From assembly GCA_015350385.1 (NCBI GenBank), contig WNKI01000002.1, forward strand, positions 1,310,989 through 1,374,988: a stretch of DNA of 64,000 nt, in the 5' to 3' direction. Of the stretch, positions 8,924-20,514 are shown piece after piece (positions within the stretch are counted from its first letter, which is position 1; every line of letters starts with the position of its first letter). The position numbers and the translations under genes were made by a program. Source of the DNA: Aculops lycopersici. Taxonomy: Eukaryota > Arthropoda > Arachnida > Trombidiformes > Eriophyidae. The notes under the pieces are model-generated. The model was not told the DNA's origin, did not search any database, and saw nothing but the letters and a program-made list of their open reading frames with translations.

Positions 8924-11731
8924 ATGGGTCAGAGTGGGAGAAGTTTGCGTGAGTCGAGCAGGAAGAAGGATTTGGGCGGAAATGATGACGTCAAGAAGCA
9001 AGTTGATTCGGACAATAGCCACCAAAAGCCTATTTATCAGTTGGTCAATGTTAAAAACGGAGGCGGCAAGCTGGTTGATATAATCAAGTCGCGAGTAAAA
9101 AATTCAAGCGCCTCCTTGGATTTGACCAGGAGATCACATGATTTTAAATCAACTTCAAATGGCCACAAGCAACAAGCGACGTCGACGAGTCATTTGGACG
9201 ACGAGATCGACAAGCAAATTCGAGAACTTGTTGAGCCTTTGTTATATGAAAAGGGCCGCGGCAAACTGGTGCCTCTCAGCGAGATTTGGCGCTGGCGCTT
9301 CGGACAGGTAACTGATGCTTCCTCCACTTCCGGCAAGGAAAAAACTCCAACCTCTAGGTTTTCTTCGGACCCAACTGGGCTGGAGTCGGGAAATAAAAGC
9401 TCATCATTACAATTGGAGGGTAAAATTGGACCTAGCAAACGGTGGGTTTGTTGGCGCCTCGAGGAGCGAGGTTTTGTTGGCGAAACTGCGCTTCATATTT
9501 GCTTCCTATTATCCACTCAAACTCACATGATAATAGCACAAAAATTACTGTCCATGTTTCCCATGCTCATAAATGACATCTTCACCTCGGAAGAATATTT
9601 TGGCGAATCCTCGTTGCACATGGCAATTGTAAACGAGGACATTAGAATTGTAAAGTTGCTACTAAGCCACGGGGCAAATGTGCACGATCGATGTTTGGGC
9701 AGTTTCTTCATGCCCATTGACCAAAAGGAGAAAGCTAACATTCTGATTAGACGTCAACTGGAGGAAGATCCTTCGTTGCAGGTGAATTCAAATGCAAATA
9801 CAAATTTTGATCTTGATTTGGATTTACAGTCTAATCACTACGAGAAAAATACCATTACAAACTACGAAGGCTACGCCTATTGGGGCGAGTATCCACTCTC
9901 GTTTGCCGCCTGCCTCGGTCTCACCGATTGCTACCGCTTGTTGCTGGCCAAGGGCGCAAATCCAAATTTTCAGGACTCAAATGGAAATGGAACCTTACAC
10001 ATGACAATCATTGCAAACAATCGTTCAATGTTTGATTTGTGCTACTCAACAGGTGCAAATTTAAACATTGCAAACAAGCAGCAGCTTACCCCATTGACTT
10101 TGGCCGCTAAATTGAAGAGAGTTGAGTTGTTCTTTCATATCCTCAACATAACAAGGCAAGTAGATTGGATCTTTTGCAATGTTGGCTTCGTCAAGTTTCC
10201 CTTGGATGGATTGGACAGCGTTAACACTAGCGATGGATCTTGTAGCGACGACTCGGTTCTGTCCATTGTGGTCTTTGGGGTTAGTGTGTTTGTCTTACTG
10301 TTTGATTCATTTCTTCTCATTCGTTTCATAATATGAATGAACAGAAACCAACAACTAATATCTTTCTCCGTTAGAAACCAATTACAGGGGTCAAATGAGC
10401 ACCTGGAAATGCTCAACGGGTTGCTAAGCCAACTTCTAATCGTTAAATGGGACACCTTTGTTAAGGGACACTTTTACGCGTGGCTCAGGTGGTTCTTCCT
10501 CGTGATTCTCGTATCGTCGATCGCGTACATCACGCGGCTCGGTATTAATCCAACTTTAATAGAGTTCAATCGTAACAATGACGCAAAAAATATCATTAAC
10601 CTGAGAAACTTGAGCGAGTTATTTCTAGTTTTAAACTCAGTTCATTACCTAACAAAAACAACCTATAGATTAGCGCGCAAATTGAACTTTAAATCAATTC
10701 TCAAGTCACTAGCTCAGGCACCGGAACTACTAATGTTCTCGGTAACCTGTTTGCTCATTCTACTCTGTATTCCGATGAGATTATTGGGATTCAAGTCCAT
10801 GGAAAACCTATTGGCCTCTCTGGTGATGTTCAGTTTGCCCCTAAAGTTTTTATTCTTTTGTCGAGCCTCAAAAAGTGTCGGCTCTTTCATTGTGATGATC
10901 TACAAGATCCTCGTAAATGATGTCCTCTGTTTCGTTGTCTTCCTCATAATATTTGTAGCCGGATTCTCCCAGTCTTTCCTCATAATATTCCAAACCCACA
11001 AGCAACAGCAACAGCAGCATGTGGTTTCAACAGTAACAGGCGAAGCATTAAACAACAACTCAACGACAAGTGGTTTGCTATATGATAGCACAATTGATAA
11101 CAATACCAACACCAACAACCAACAAGTTGACAAAAACTATTTCGTCAACCTGTTCGATGGACTTATCTCAATGCACATGATGGCATTCAACGAGTTTACC
11201 TCTGTCTTCGACGAGTTTGACTCGACAGATTACCCGCGACTTGCCAGGTGTTTGTTTTGCATTTACATGGTCTTAGTGTCCATATTGTTGATTAACATGC
11301 TCATTGCCATGCTCGGCAAGACCTACCAAGATATAGCCTCGCAACCGAACGAGAGTTTGCGACAATGGGCCAGAGCATTGCTCATAGTGGAGCGAATGTT
11401 GAGTAGCAAGGAGAGACTTTGCATGTTGAACCACTACAGCCACCAGGAGATTAAGCAGAAGCAGCAGCAGCAGCAACAGAGGCAACCACCTGTCAGGAGC
11501 TCAGTTATCCAACCGATACCATTGCAACTTGGTCAACCTGTTGACGCTCGGCACGTTAGTTGGTCAGACGGAGAGACAAATAATAATAGGTTCTACAATT
11601 CCACATGGGCGCTAAGCAGAGTTGATCTGGAGGAAATAGCCAAGTTAAAGCGACTTAAGGATGACAATAAAATGAACGCCACGAGACTGGCCATCAGGCA
11701 GCAGAAGTCCGCTGCATCGGTGGGGTGTTGA
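8924..11731 (+). CDS. TRPV channel subunit, Nanchung/Inactive (OSM-9) type, two exons
   Basis: Exons 8924-10279 and 10388-11731 join to about 899 residues. The junction (GTTAGT donor, TTACAG acceptor) keeps the frame and restores the family sequence VVFG-G-SNEHLEMLNGLLSQLL before the first membrane helix. Exon 1 carries the ankyrin repeats (RGFVGETALHICFL, EEYFGESSLHMAIVNEDIRI, WGEYPLSFAACLG, LTPLTLAAKLKR) in the order typical of arthropod TRPVs. Exon 2 carries the six membrane helices, a pore region near NYFVNLFDGLISMHMMAFNE and the last helix LLINMLIAMLGKTYQDIA, followed by a TRP-like Trp (RQWARALL). Nanchung and Inactive form a cation channel in chordotonal mechanosensory cilia. A Gln-rich insert lies between helix 5 and the pore. 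I cannot decide between the two paralogues. The start is the first ATG; an upstream in-frame TTG at 8915 is not needed. AATAAA is at 11830-11835. Confidence 0.92.
10280..10387 (+). other. Intron of the TRPV gene (108 bp)
   Basis: The intron begins GTTAGT and ends with a pyrimidine-bearing stretch and TTACAG. Removing it joins two frames at a position where TRPV proteins are continuous. If retained, translation continues through a hydrophobic stretch (VSVFVLLFDSFLLIRFII) and stops at about 10336, giving an ankyrin-only protein with a tail-anchor-like end. Confidence 0.85.
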
Positions 11732-12311
11732 AAAAGGTTTCAGTCAGTGAATGTCCACTGGAATTTCAGTTGGTTAGTTGGCTGGTCGATGTTCAGATCG
11801 AATGGTGAAACGCTTGTTAATTTTGAGGAAATAAACGCTCGCTGACCAATCGGCAGGCAAGCAAACTTCCTTCTCACTTGCTAGTCAGTCAGTTAGGTTG
11901 GTGAGATTCGAGAAAAGAGAGAGAGATAGACAACATAAAGTAAATTCTTTAGCAGAAAAAATAAAAAACACACTTGGAACGCAGGTAAGCCACCAAGTTA
12001 CCTGCGCGCATGCAACTTCCTCATCGACGCCAAACACGAGATCGCTGCATGCCCATTGCTGCTGTCGCCGCCGCTGGCTTTGATTTTAATTATTTTACCT
12101 GCCCAATACACACACTCACAGGTATTTTATAAAGTGTCGGCTTCTTAGGATATGGTACAAGAGAGGTGGTAGCAGGATGTGTGTTTCTTTTAGTGGCAGG
12201 ATTTTTGCACGAGGAAAAGGGGACAACTTGGTGCAGCAGGTCAGTGGCCGCTGGGCTCGCCGATTTACGTCTAAGAAAAAGATTTCCCTCAGATCTCTTC
12301 GATTCTCCTCT

Positions 12312-12315
<4 letters not shown>

Positions 12316-12342
<27 letters not shown>
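12316..12342. repeat. (TC)n microsatellite
   Basis: This is an uninterrupted TC dinucleotide run of about 27 bases in non-coding DNA. Confidence 0.9.
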
Positions 12343-13536
12343 TGCGCTGTCCTCAATCTACAATCAGGCAAAGAAAAATTCCATTTGCACTAATGAACTA
12401 CTCATGTCCACAAATTCAAAATCATCTGCATGGAGATGGAGAAGAAAAGGAGAAAAGTCACCATTGGGTTTCGAGCCATTAAAACTTGGCGCTAATCAAC
12501 TTTGGCAATCAGTTAGCCACCAAGTCCATCGACCTGCACAAATTTCTAGCCCCATTTTGGCAGCTAACTAACTAACTAAAACCAAACTACGGAGACAAGT
12601 CTATTGTCGTGCTCACAGTCGATTATCGCGGGAGTCTATTAAATTTTAGGTGAGAGCACAGTAGCTGCCATTAGTTCCACTGCCAATCAGCCAACTGAGA
12701 CGATGACGACGATGGCAATGTCATCGTGAGAAAACAACGAGAGAGACAGTAAATTCAATCAACTCTCAGGTTAACACAAATTATCAACTCGATTTCTCGG
12801 CCTTTTCGCCGAAGCTAGCATTATATTATTAGTTAGGCTGATGAACCAGGCTAAATAACACAAGCTGCTGGCGTCATAGTCGCCGTTGTTGGCTCGATAG
12901 ATTAAATACACCAATAGAGCAGACAGACTGATCACCTTAAGTGAACGCGAATGGGTTTGGAAATGTGAATGGAGGAAAATCGAGTGACGGACACGAAAGA
13001 GAGAATGGAAAATATCTTCTCAGCACGAGAACTGGAATAATAATAAACAGTTTTCTACCTTCGCTATAAACTCCCATTCGTTAGTTAGCAGCCACCCAGT
13101 TAATGCAGACTTTTCTTCCCTGTCATCTAAAAAGTCAGCCAGCTAGCCAGTCGTTGGGCAACAAAAACTAAACTAGACTTTTAGTGAAGCTTTCCGCCTC
13201 ACTTGCGCTCTCGCTTCTTTTCTCCTAATTCTCAAACGACACCAGCAACGACCAAAACGTTACTCCCCGTTTCCGGCCTCAACTGGCCAACATCACGCTT
13301 CACTGTCTAGCTAGGAATCTATTGGAGTGTTTAGATTTGAACTCCAACTCCCACACTTTGGGGCAAAAAATTAAACTAGACCTACCAAGTGACTAGCTGA
13401 TTTTGCGCGGTGGGCGTGCCGGTGGCTAGCCATCTTACCTACCAAAGCGACGTCTATGCGCCGCTCTAATGGCGCTAGATGCTGCAGCTAGTTGGCTCAC
13501 GTAACGGAACTCTAGAGTCTGCATTGCGCAACGCCA

Positions 13537-13573
13537 CGCTCACCTGTTACGTTTCCATGGAAACAGGTGAGCG
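13537..13573. repeat. Perfect 12-bp inverted repeat built on CACCTGTT/AACAGGTG
   Basis: The arms CGCTCACCTGTT (13537-13548) and AACAGGTGAGCG (13562-13573) are perfectly complementary and flank 13 bases. The spacer itself makes part of a second palindrome, TTTCCATGGAAA (13552-13563). Each arm contains AACAGGT, the core of the word over-represented across the window. Confidence 0.85.
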
Positions 13574-15657
13574 ATTGTTTGAAACTGAGAGCGAGGGAAT
13601 AAACTCTAGATGCGTGCGGCGGAAGTGGCAGCACGAATAAAAGCGAACGAAACAAAAATACCACTACCAGGCCACTAGAAGCGGCGGCGGCGACGGCGAC
13701 CTTTGCGGCTGCCACTTTCCGTTACTGAGGTCGGTGGTCGAAGCTGATTCGGCGCGTCTGCTTTGCTTTGCCTTGCTGAGCACAAACTAACGACTAACTT
13801 TTGCTCGATCTCGAATCGCCAACTTCCGGCGGACGAGAAAGAAGGAGAGGCTCGTTTCGTGAAAGAAAAAAACTAATTGCGAGTTGCATACGCGCTCGCC
13901 AATCGTTTCCACTGGCCTTTTTGCTTTCTTGGTCGCCAGAGCTGCTGCTGCTGCTGCTAGGTGAGAGCCGCAATCTTCAAGTGCGATCATCCGGCCGGCA
14001 ACTAGGGAGAGAGGAAAAATAACTAGTTTTAATTTTGTATGTGGTGCGCTTGCGCCGTTGACCCACGGGCTCGGCTACTACGTAACTCGATGCTCTTTTG
14101 TCGCGACTCGCGGATTGCGACTCGCAGAGTAGAGAGTTAGAGGGGGAGAGCGAGCAAGTCGCAAAGTTTAACACTTGCTCGCGAGTGTGGCTCTCATCAC
14201 TCGTCGTCTGTCTACTTGAGAATCTCTCATTGGTCTTGCGGGAATCTGAACAAAAATCTCGCTGCCGTTGACACTCACTAGTCAACTGGGAGACCAGATA
14301 ACTAGACGTGATTTAAATTGTCGCAGGTTTCGTTATATTGCATTGTTTCTCTTTCTTTGGATACGAGATTGACCAAAGAGACGACAAATACGGAATCGAG
14401 CAGTAAAAACACGAACACAAGAAGCAACAGGAAGTTTGAGCAGCAGCAGCAGAATAAGCAAAGTTTCGGTAAGTAGCGAGCTAGTGAGTGGTGACGCTTC
14501 AAATCAAGTAGCGAATTGTCAAATTTCAGCGCTCAACGAGCGACAATGAGGCCAGATCATAGCCACAAATAGAGACACAAACAAATAGACGTTGAAAGTT
14601 AGATAGAATAGATAGACAGACCGACCGACAGCGACAATTACACTACTAGCCTTTTGATCGCGATTATGTTCTGTAATGTTGTCTTATGTTGCGTTGCCTT
14701 GTTCCAGTTATTAAGCTTCTCTTGAGTTGTAATCTCAATCCAAGAGAAAGTTCAGAGGGCCATTTAGTGGCAGTCTCTGTTTCACATTGGCAGCTTAAGT
14801 TTTAGTGTTGGAGCTGGCGGCGCCTAGCGACTTTGCGCTATAGTCGCTCCAGTGGCGCGGCTCGCACCTCCGCCCATCTGGCCAGTCGGTCGTTGTGTTG
14901 AGAGTTGCGCCATGTTACTGCAGTTTCAATGTTCGATTTGGTCGCCTCGAAGCTCGATTATGATCTCGATGCTCGCCTAGCGGAGAGAGGAAGCAAGAGG
15001 ACGACAAGAGCAACGAATTCTCGAGACGACGACACGACGAATGGGAAGACAGCGACGACGAGATAACCATAAACTTGTCGCCGCTAACTTTAGTGTTTGT
15101 AGCATACATATATATTTTCTCTCCCTCTCTCTTTCTTTGTTTGAATGAGATAGCAGAGTATAAGTGAGCAACAAGCGAAATTCTTTCTCCAATTGTGTAA
15201 TGCCACGACTTTTGTTGGTAGGTGTGTCTCTCATCCCCAGTCTCTCTGTTTCTCCATCTCTATCTCTCTCTCTAGCTCCTCGTTTCTCGCGGGTGGCGCT
15301 AATTTCCTCGCCTAGACAACCAACGAGCTTCTTTCTGTCTCCCTCTGTCTCATCATTTCCCCTTCGGATTGCCTGACCCGGGGAAACAAATGGCACATTC
15401 ATTCGACTCGACTACAACTCGGTAGCCGCACTGTTGCTTGCATACATTCAAATGGCGCTAAAGTTGTCCGTCCGCCTCCCTCTCTCTGTATTACTCTCTA
15501 TCTCTGTTTCTTCCGCCCTCTTTGGCCGGCCAATTGCCTCTCATTGTGCGCCTCCCGATTTCCTCGTTGTCGTGGCCAACCTTAGTCTCGCCGCAAGTGA
15601 GCAAAACTCACCTAGCCTCCAGTGGGACACACAAAGTAGTTGCGCGCCGCTGATGCC

Positions 15658-15687
15658 GTTTGATGCATGCGACGCGCAGCATCAAAC
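15658..15687. repeat. 9-bp inverted repeat
   Basis: GTTTGATGC (15658-15666) and GCATCAAAC (15679-15687) are perfectly complementary across a 12-base loop in non-coding DNA. No function is implied. Confidence 0.6.
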
Positions 15688-17711
15688 AACAGCGGCAATA
15701 AAATCTTGCAAACCCTAAGAGTTCCCATTGATATCTCGTTGGCCACATAGTTGGCTAGTCATTCATTGCGTACGCCTGCTACCCACTCAGTTGTCGAGCT
15801 AAATGATCGCCCCAACCTCAGGTTAGAACATGACAGACAGTGCAGCAACTCGGCAACAAGAGCCACTAAGCGCATAAGTGCGAGCGAACCAGCGAGTGTC
15901 AGCGGGGAGAGAAGGAGTCTTAGCAGCGCGATCTGTTGGCAAGCTAGTGGGCGAGACACACGAATGGAGCAACCAGCACGAAGATCCAAGAAACAACAAG
16001 AGCATCAGCAACAGCAACCAAGACTAAGTGTCGCCAAGATTTGGTGTCGCTGGCGACATGCAAGCCAACAAGCAAGCCAACAAGCAAGCAACCAATCAAC
16101 CAGTTAGCTAGACGCAATTAGTCAGACAGATAGCAAGCTTGAATAAGCCATTGAATGAATGGAAGGATCCTGATAAACTTGTTGTCTTAGCCCCTCGTCG
16201 TTATTATGGTTGCGCTTGGCGTCGTTGCTGCCTCCCCGTCGAGAAATGATTTGTTTAAATGAATGGCACGAAAAGTTTGCAAGATGGTGGCTGTTGCACG
16301 CGGCCAGTCAGCAAGGCAGCCAGCTTACCAGCGAGCAACCTGATGATTGAATCACTCCAATCACCGAGTCCAAAGTAACGATTGTGCTCCGTTTCCATGA
16401 GGCACGACGCAAACTGGAATTCAATGGAAATCTTTGGAATCAATCCTTGGTTCGCGAAACAGCACTAACTTGGTTACCACTCGAGAGAAAACGGGAAGCC
16501 AGATATGAGATTGATTTGCCACTCGAACATATCTGTGGCTCGCTGATCGGTTTCACTTTGTTGCTAGAGGCTCAATCGAGAGGACGACAGCATGAGTTTA
16601 AGTTGGACAGAAATTAATTCACCAATAACAAGTAGCCACGAGCAACCAGAAGACGCCAGTAATATGATTTTTCTTCTTCTTCTCCTCTAACCCATCAGTT
16701 GTCTTACTGCCGTGGTTATACTTCATTTACCAGATCTCATTTGCATGTTACCCAACCAACGACTAGTGATGAAAGTCAACAGGTGACTGCCACCTCTACA
16801 GAGAGAAGAATCATCATTATATCAACCCTCAAGACATCATCTTATTCATATCAATACTTCGTTCTCGTGCTTTGGCTCCTGCATTACGACATGAGTTGAG
16901 TGTGGCCAGTGATGAGATTGCTAGCCGAAGAGAGGTCATCTCTTATCTTGACTAGCGATTTCATCCACTTGGTCTTTCAAATCACAAGCATTTACTTGTG
17001 CGTGATACAGGAAGCGGAAGTCGGATCGAATATCAGCTTCAATTCTCAAGATTCCAAGAGTCAACAGTTCAATTGGGTAAGTTAGATGGCACTTGAATGG
17101 GTCTGACCGAAATCCTTAAAGGACTCTTTATCTCATTGATTTTCATTCCTCAAGAATAAAAATGAGATAGTCTCGGGAAAAGACTTCGGCCTAAACCACA
17201 ACTCGAACTGTCTCAGGTAGACATTAACCTCACTTTCCAGGGCCTACATGTGTTTCATGGATTCCAAGGATAACTGGAGGCGTCTTTGCATGGTAGCAGC
17301 ATATTTAGAGATGGTACGGTATGACTCTCGGAGACACCTGTAAAATTTAATTTGAAGAATCAGGGGGGAAGTATATTGTTAGAGAATCTGATTTTATCGT
17401 GTAACAAGTGGGGTATTTCAAATCAAGTTATAGAAATCAGAATCATAAAGTGGCAACATTTATTCTTTCAGTTGAAACACGGAAATTGTCATCATTTCTA
17501 TACTAATCTCGCTGCATCTTAATAAATAAATATTGACTTACCTTAGGTGTAATCTTATTTTCGTCGAATCATTTAGCATTTTGTTGGTTTTGAACTGATG
17601 TGGATATTATCCGGGCGATTGTGTTGGAATGATACCCCATGTTTTCAACAGACGATTCTAGAGTGAGGCGACATTTGCAATTTGCGAACGGCATGGCGGC
17701 CTAGCCGACTT

Positions 17712-17717
17712 CACGTG
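17712..17717 (+). promoter_or_regulatory. CACGTG E-box, distal, upstream of DDX10
   Basis: CACGTG followed by GTT lies 190 bases before the DDX10 start codon. The same nine bases (CACGTGGTT) occur again at 17808. Myc/Max-type E-boxes are typical of promoters of ribosome-assembly genes in animals; use at this gene is inferred. Confidence 0.4.
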
Positions 17718-17807
17718 GTTCTCACAGGAACAAATCGATCTCCTGCAGGCCGTACCGTTGCATGTCGTTCCTGCAGATTCGTGTGTTTAGAAAGTTCACT
17801 TTTCTTC

Positions 17808-17813
17808 CACGTG
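17808..17813 (+). promoter_or_regulatory. CACGTG E-box, proximal, upstream of DDX10
   Basis: This is the second CACGTGGTT, in the same orientation and 94 bases before the DDX10 ATG. The pairing and spacing make it a plausible core element of the promoter. Confidence 0.4.
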
Positions 17814-17906
17814 GTTGCTCATTGAGTTGTTTTGAGATCAGAAGTTCCAATGTCAAAATGATCAATTATTACCTCGTCCAGAATAGTTCAATATTAATAG
17901 AATAAT

Positions 17907-19544
17907 ATGAGTTTCAAGGATTTTGAACTCTCAGCTGAGACCCTTGCTGGTCTTAAAGCGTCTGATTATATTGAGCCTACGGAAATTCAGAGGCAATGTT
18001 TGAAGCCAGCTCTCGAGGGACGAGACATATTGGCGTCTGCAAAAACAGGTTCGGGGAAGACCCTGGCATTCATTATCCCGCTACTCGAATGCCTACATAA
18101 AGAAAAATGGAGCAAAAGCGATGGCCTGGGTGCAGTTGTGATCACACCGACCCGGGAGTTGGCCTACCAGATATTCGAAGTGCTCAGGAATATTGGCCAA
18201 AGACATCAGTTTAGTGCTGCACTCATCATTGGAGGTAAAGACTTGGCGATGGAAAGAAAGCGGATAGACCAGATGAACATCATCATTTGCACTCCGGGAC
18301 GTTTGCAGCAACATATGGAAGAGAACCCATTGTTTCACGGTGATAGTTTGAAGATGTTGATCATTGACGAAGCAGATAGGATTTTAGATCTTGGATTCCA
18401 AGATCAGATGAATGCAATTATAGATTTCTTGCCCAAAGAAAGACAGTGCCTTCTATTCAGCGCAACTCAAACAAACTCTGTTAAGGATCTGGCGAGATTA
18501 AGTCTCAACGACCCTGTCACCATATCGGTGGACGCTAATTCTGATACTACAACACCAGAGCAGTTAAGACAAAAATACACAGTGATCAATCTAGAACAAA
18601 AGTTATCCTTCCTATGGGCATTCTTGAAAAGACACAAGAAAAGCAAAATATTAGTATTCATCGCAACTTGCAAGCAAACAAGATATATTCATGACCTATT
18701 TTGTCGCATGAAACCCGGTATCAGTATCAATGCTCTACACGGTGGTTTACATCAACTCAAGCGAATGGATATATACAACAAATTTAGTGATGTCAGACAT
18801 TGTGTTTTATTAGCCACAGATGTCGCCGCTAGAGGCTTAGACTTTCCTGATGTAGATTGGGTTGTACAATTAGACTGTCCCGACAATCCAACAACTTACA
18901 TTCATCGTGTCGGTCGGACGGCCCGACTTGAGAAACCAGGCCGATCTCTCTTAGTCTTGATGCCAAATGAGAAAGACTACATGTTGACCAGCCTAGCCAA
19001 ATCAAAGATACCTCTTGATGAAGTACCAACGAGAGAGAAACACTTGTTCTTCATTGAAAACACTGTTGAATCTCATCTAGCACGTGATGTCAATTTAAAA
19101 GAAGAGGCCAAGCGAGCATTCCAAGCTTATATCAAATCATTGCTCAACACTCACTTTAAACAAAGATTCGACCCTAAGCAACTTGATCTCAAAGCCTATG
19201 CCAAATCTCTTGGCCTCGAAGTGACTCCTAGAGTTAGGGTGCTCGAGAGGAGGGGAATCGTTATCGACAAAGCACGACCCAGCAAGGGTAGAGGGCCCCC
19301 CGAGGAAACTAAAACCTTTGAAGTTCCAAGCTCTGATGAGAGCGATGAGGATGACTTTCTAAGGCCAGCCAAGAAGCCAAGAAAGATACCCAACATGGAG
19401 GAGAATGGACAAAAAGATCTAGAGGAGTTAGAACGTGATAGGATCTTGAAGAAGAATCTACCTGCAAGTCAGTTAGCCAAGAAGTTGATGAAAAAGAAGA
19501 TCAAGATAAATAAGCATGTTGTCTTCGGTGAAAACGATAGTTAG
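17907..19544 (+). CDS. DDX10: ATP-dependent RNA helicase DDX10 (Dbp4 family)
   Basis: This 545-residue DEAD-box helicase starts with MSFKDFELS. It shows an F-x-x-F-x-L-S entry and Q motif (PTEIQRQ), Walker A AKTGSGKT (residues 45-52), PTRELA (81-86), TPGR (129-132), DEAD (154-157), SAT (185-187), and later ARGLD and HRVGRTAR. DGLGAVVITPTRELAYQIFEVLRNIG, FSAALIIGGKDL and TYIHRVGRTARLEKPG, with the post-helicase PRVRVLERRG region, match DDX10/Dbp4, which releases U14 and other snoRNAs from pre-40S particles in the nucleolus. The C-terminal tail is acidic then basic (SSDESDEDD, KKPRK, KKLMKKKIKINK) and is much shorter than in vertebrates (about 875 residues in all). It is intronless. AATAAA at 19551-19556 lies 6 bases after the stop; the convergent SAM gene ends only 49 bp away. 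Confidence 0.95.
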   Translation: MSFKDFELSAETLAGLKASDYIEPTEIQRQCLKPALEGRDILASAKTGSGKTLAFIIPLLECLHKEKWSKSDGLGAVVITPTRELAYQIFEVLRNIGQRHQFSAALIIGGKDLAMERKRIDQMNIIICTPGRLQQHMEENPLFHGDSLKMLIIDEADRILDLGFQDQMNAIIDFLPKERQCLLFSATQTNSVKDLARLSLNDPVTISVDANSDTTTPEQLRQKYTVINLEQKLSFLWAFLKRHKKSKILVFIATCKQTRYIHDLFCRMKPGISINALHGGLHQLKRMDIYNKFSDVRHCVLLATDVAARGLDFPDVDWVVQLDCPDNPTTYIHRVGRTARLEKPGRSLLVLMPNEKDYMLTSLAKSKIPLDEVPTREKHLFFIENTVESHLARDVNLKEEAKRAFQAYIKSLLNTHFKQRFDPKQLDLKAYAKSLGLEVTPRVRVLERRGIVIDKARPSKGRGPPEETKTFEVPSSDESDEDDFLRPAKKPRKIPNMEENGQKDLEELERDRILKKNLPASQLAKKLMKKKIKINKHVVFGENDS

Positions 19545-19593
19545 GGAGTCAATAAATTCAAGTTATTCCAAGGTGCGAGCTATATATCATGAT

Positions 19594-20514
19594 TTAATGT
19601 TTCTCTTCGGAGATTTTATACTTGGACAGAGTTGCTTCAATCTTCATTGCTGGGCCGTGTTTAAACATACTAGTTAAGATTTGGAAGTTGAGATTTCTAT
19701 CTATCATAAGTTGCAAGGCCTTTCCATCGACCTCATCATCGCGAAACTTTGAAGCGTAGGGTTTGATATCCTCATGCTGCTCAATGAATGCAACCACCTC
19801 ATCGACCGACCAACTTGGCATTTGTTTTCTGACATCCTCAACAAGTAACTGAGGTCGCTCTTCTAGTGACTGCTGCTGAGGTTGCTGTTGATATGTTTGC
19901 GATGGGGGTGGCTGTTGGGGTTCGGGTGTTGGAAGTGGTTGTGGCTCGGATTTTTCTTCTGGTCTCTCTTTCTTTGGTCGTTTCGCTTTCTTAGCCTTTG
20001 GTGGCCTCGAGGTTTCAATTATGATATAGTCTCTCTCCTTCCTATCGTCACGAATCTTATGATATATTTTGCTTCTAGCCAATGGCTCAGTCTTCGTTGA
20101 CTGATCTTTAGTTTTTGTGACCAACTTTTTTGTCGCCTTAGTATGTTTGGCCGGCTCCTTGGACTTAGTTGCTGTTGTTGAAGATGCCAATCTTTGTTTC
20201 GTTTGTTCTGGTTGCTTAGGTGGTTCCTGGATTTGTTGCTGCGGTGGTGTTGGCGGTAGCTCTTGAAATTGAGGTGTTTGCGGTTGTTGGTGTTCTATCT
20301 GTAGTAGTTGTTGTTGATGTTGATGTTGTTGGTGCAGAGCCAGCTGATGTTGATATAATTGCTGGTGCTGCAAGGCTTGCTGAATCATAGCCTGTTGCGG
20401 CGACATTTGGATGGCAGATGGACCCGCTATATATGGATATGGCAAAATGGCCGGCCGTCCATCGGGTCTGTACTGAGGCGGCCCGATTATGTAAAACTGT
20501 TGATTCGGTTGCAT
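19594..20514 (-). CDS. SAM-domain protein, Gln-rich, probable chromatin factor
   Basis: The 306-residue product starts at a clear ATG (CAT at 20512-20514). The N-terminal third is Gln/His/Pro-rich, the middle is basic (KAKKAKRPKKERPEEK), and the C-terminus (about residues 232-300) is a sterile alpha motif: WSVDEVVAFIEQ, FRDDEVDGKALQLMID, HGPAMKIEATLSKYK. The DGKAL and GPAMKI elements place it near the SAM domains of Polyhomeotic, SAMD1 and SAMD7/11, which polymerise or bind chromatin partners. The exact orthologue is unclear because nothing outside the SAM domain is diagnostic. It is convergent with DDX10 (49-bp gap), and an ATTAAA on the minus strand (TTTAAT at 19593-19598) overlaps its own stop. 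It is divergent from COX19. Confidence 0.8.
   Translation of the reverse strand: MQPNQQFYIIGPPQYRPDGRPAILPYPYIAGPSAIQMSPQQAMIQQALQHQQLYQHQLALHQQHQHQQQLLQIEHQQPQTPQFQELPPTPPQQQIQEPPKQPEQTKQRLASSTTATKSKEPAKHTKATKKLVTKTKDQSTKTEPLARSKIYHKIRDDRKERDYIIIETSRPPKAKKAKRPKKERPEEKSEPQPLPTPEPQQPPPSQTYQQQPQQQSLEERPQLLVEDVRKQMPSWSVDEVVAFIEQHEDIKPYASKFRDDEVDGKALQLMIDRNLNFQILTSMFKHGPAMKIEATLSKYKISEEKH

Larger units (their letters stand above)
11732..17906. other. 6.2-kb non-coding stretch
   Basis: After the TRPV poly(A) signal I see no convincing coding region; the open frames here are short and of simple composition. It contains a (TC)n tract (12316-12342), a 12-bp inverted repeat (13537-13573), many CTAA/TTAG and CCAG/AGCC tetranucleotide runs, CAACAGGT at 16777-16784, and two CACGTG E-boxes just upstream of DDX10. 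No tRNA or rRNA was recognised. Confidence 0.4.

Noticed and set aside
12788..12815. TTTCTCGGCCTTTTCGCCGA resembles the 5' end of U2 snRNA
   Set aside because: Only the first bases match; the branch-site pairing region and Sm site do not follow, so chance is likelier.
14977..15402. 141-codon minus-strand frame rich in Arg/Glu
   Set aside because: It is made of simple CT/GA-rich sequence; no domain, signal or splice context was found.
15434..15718. Frame with a signal-peptide-like start (LSVRLPLSVLLSISVSSALF)
   Set aside because: The hydrophobic run comes from CT-rich simple sequence; no supporting context.
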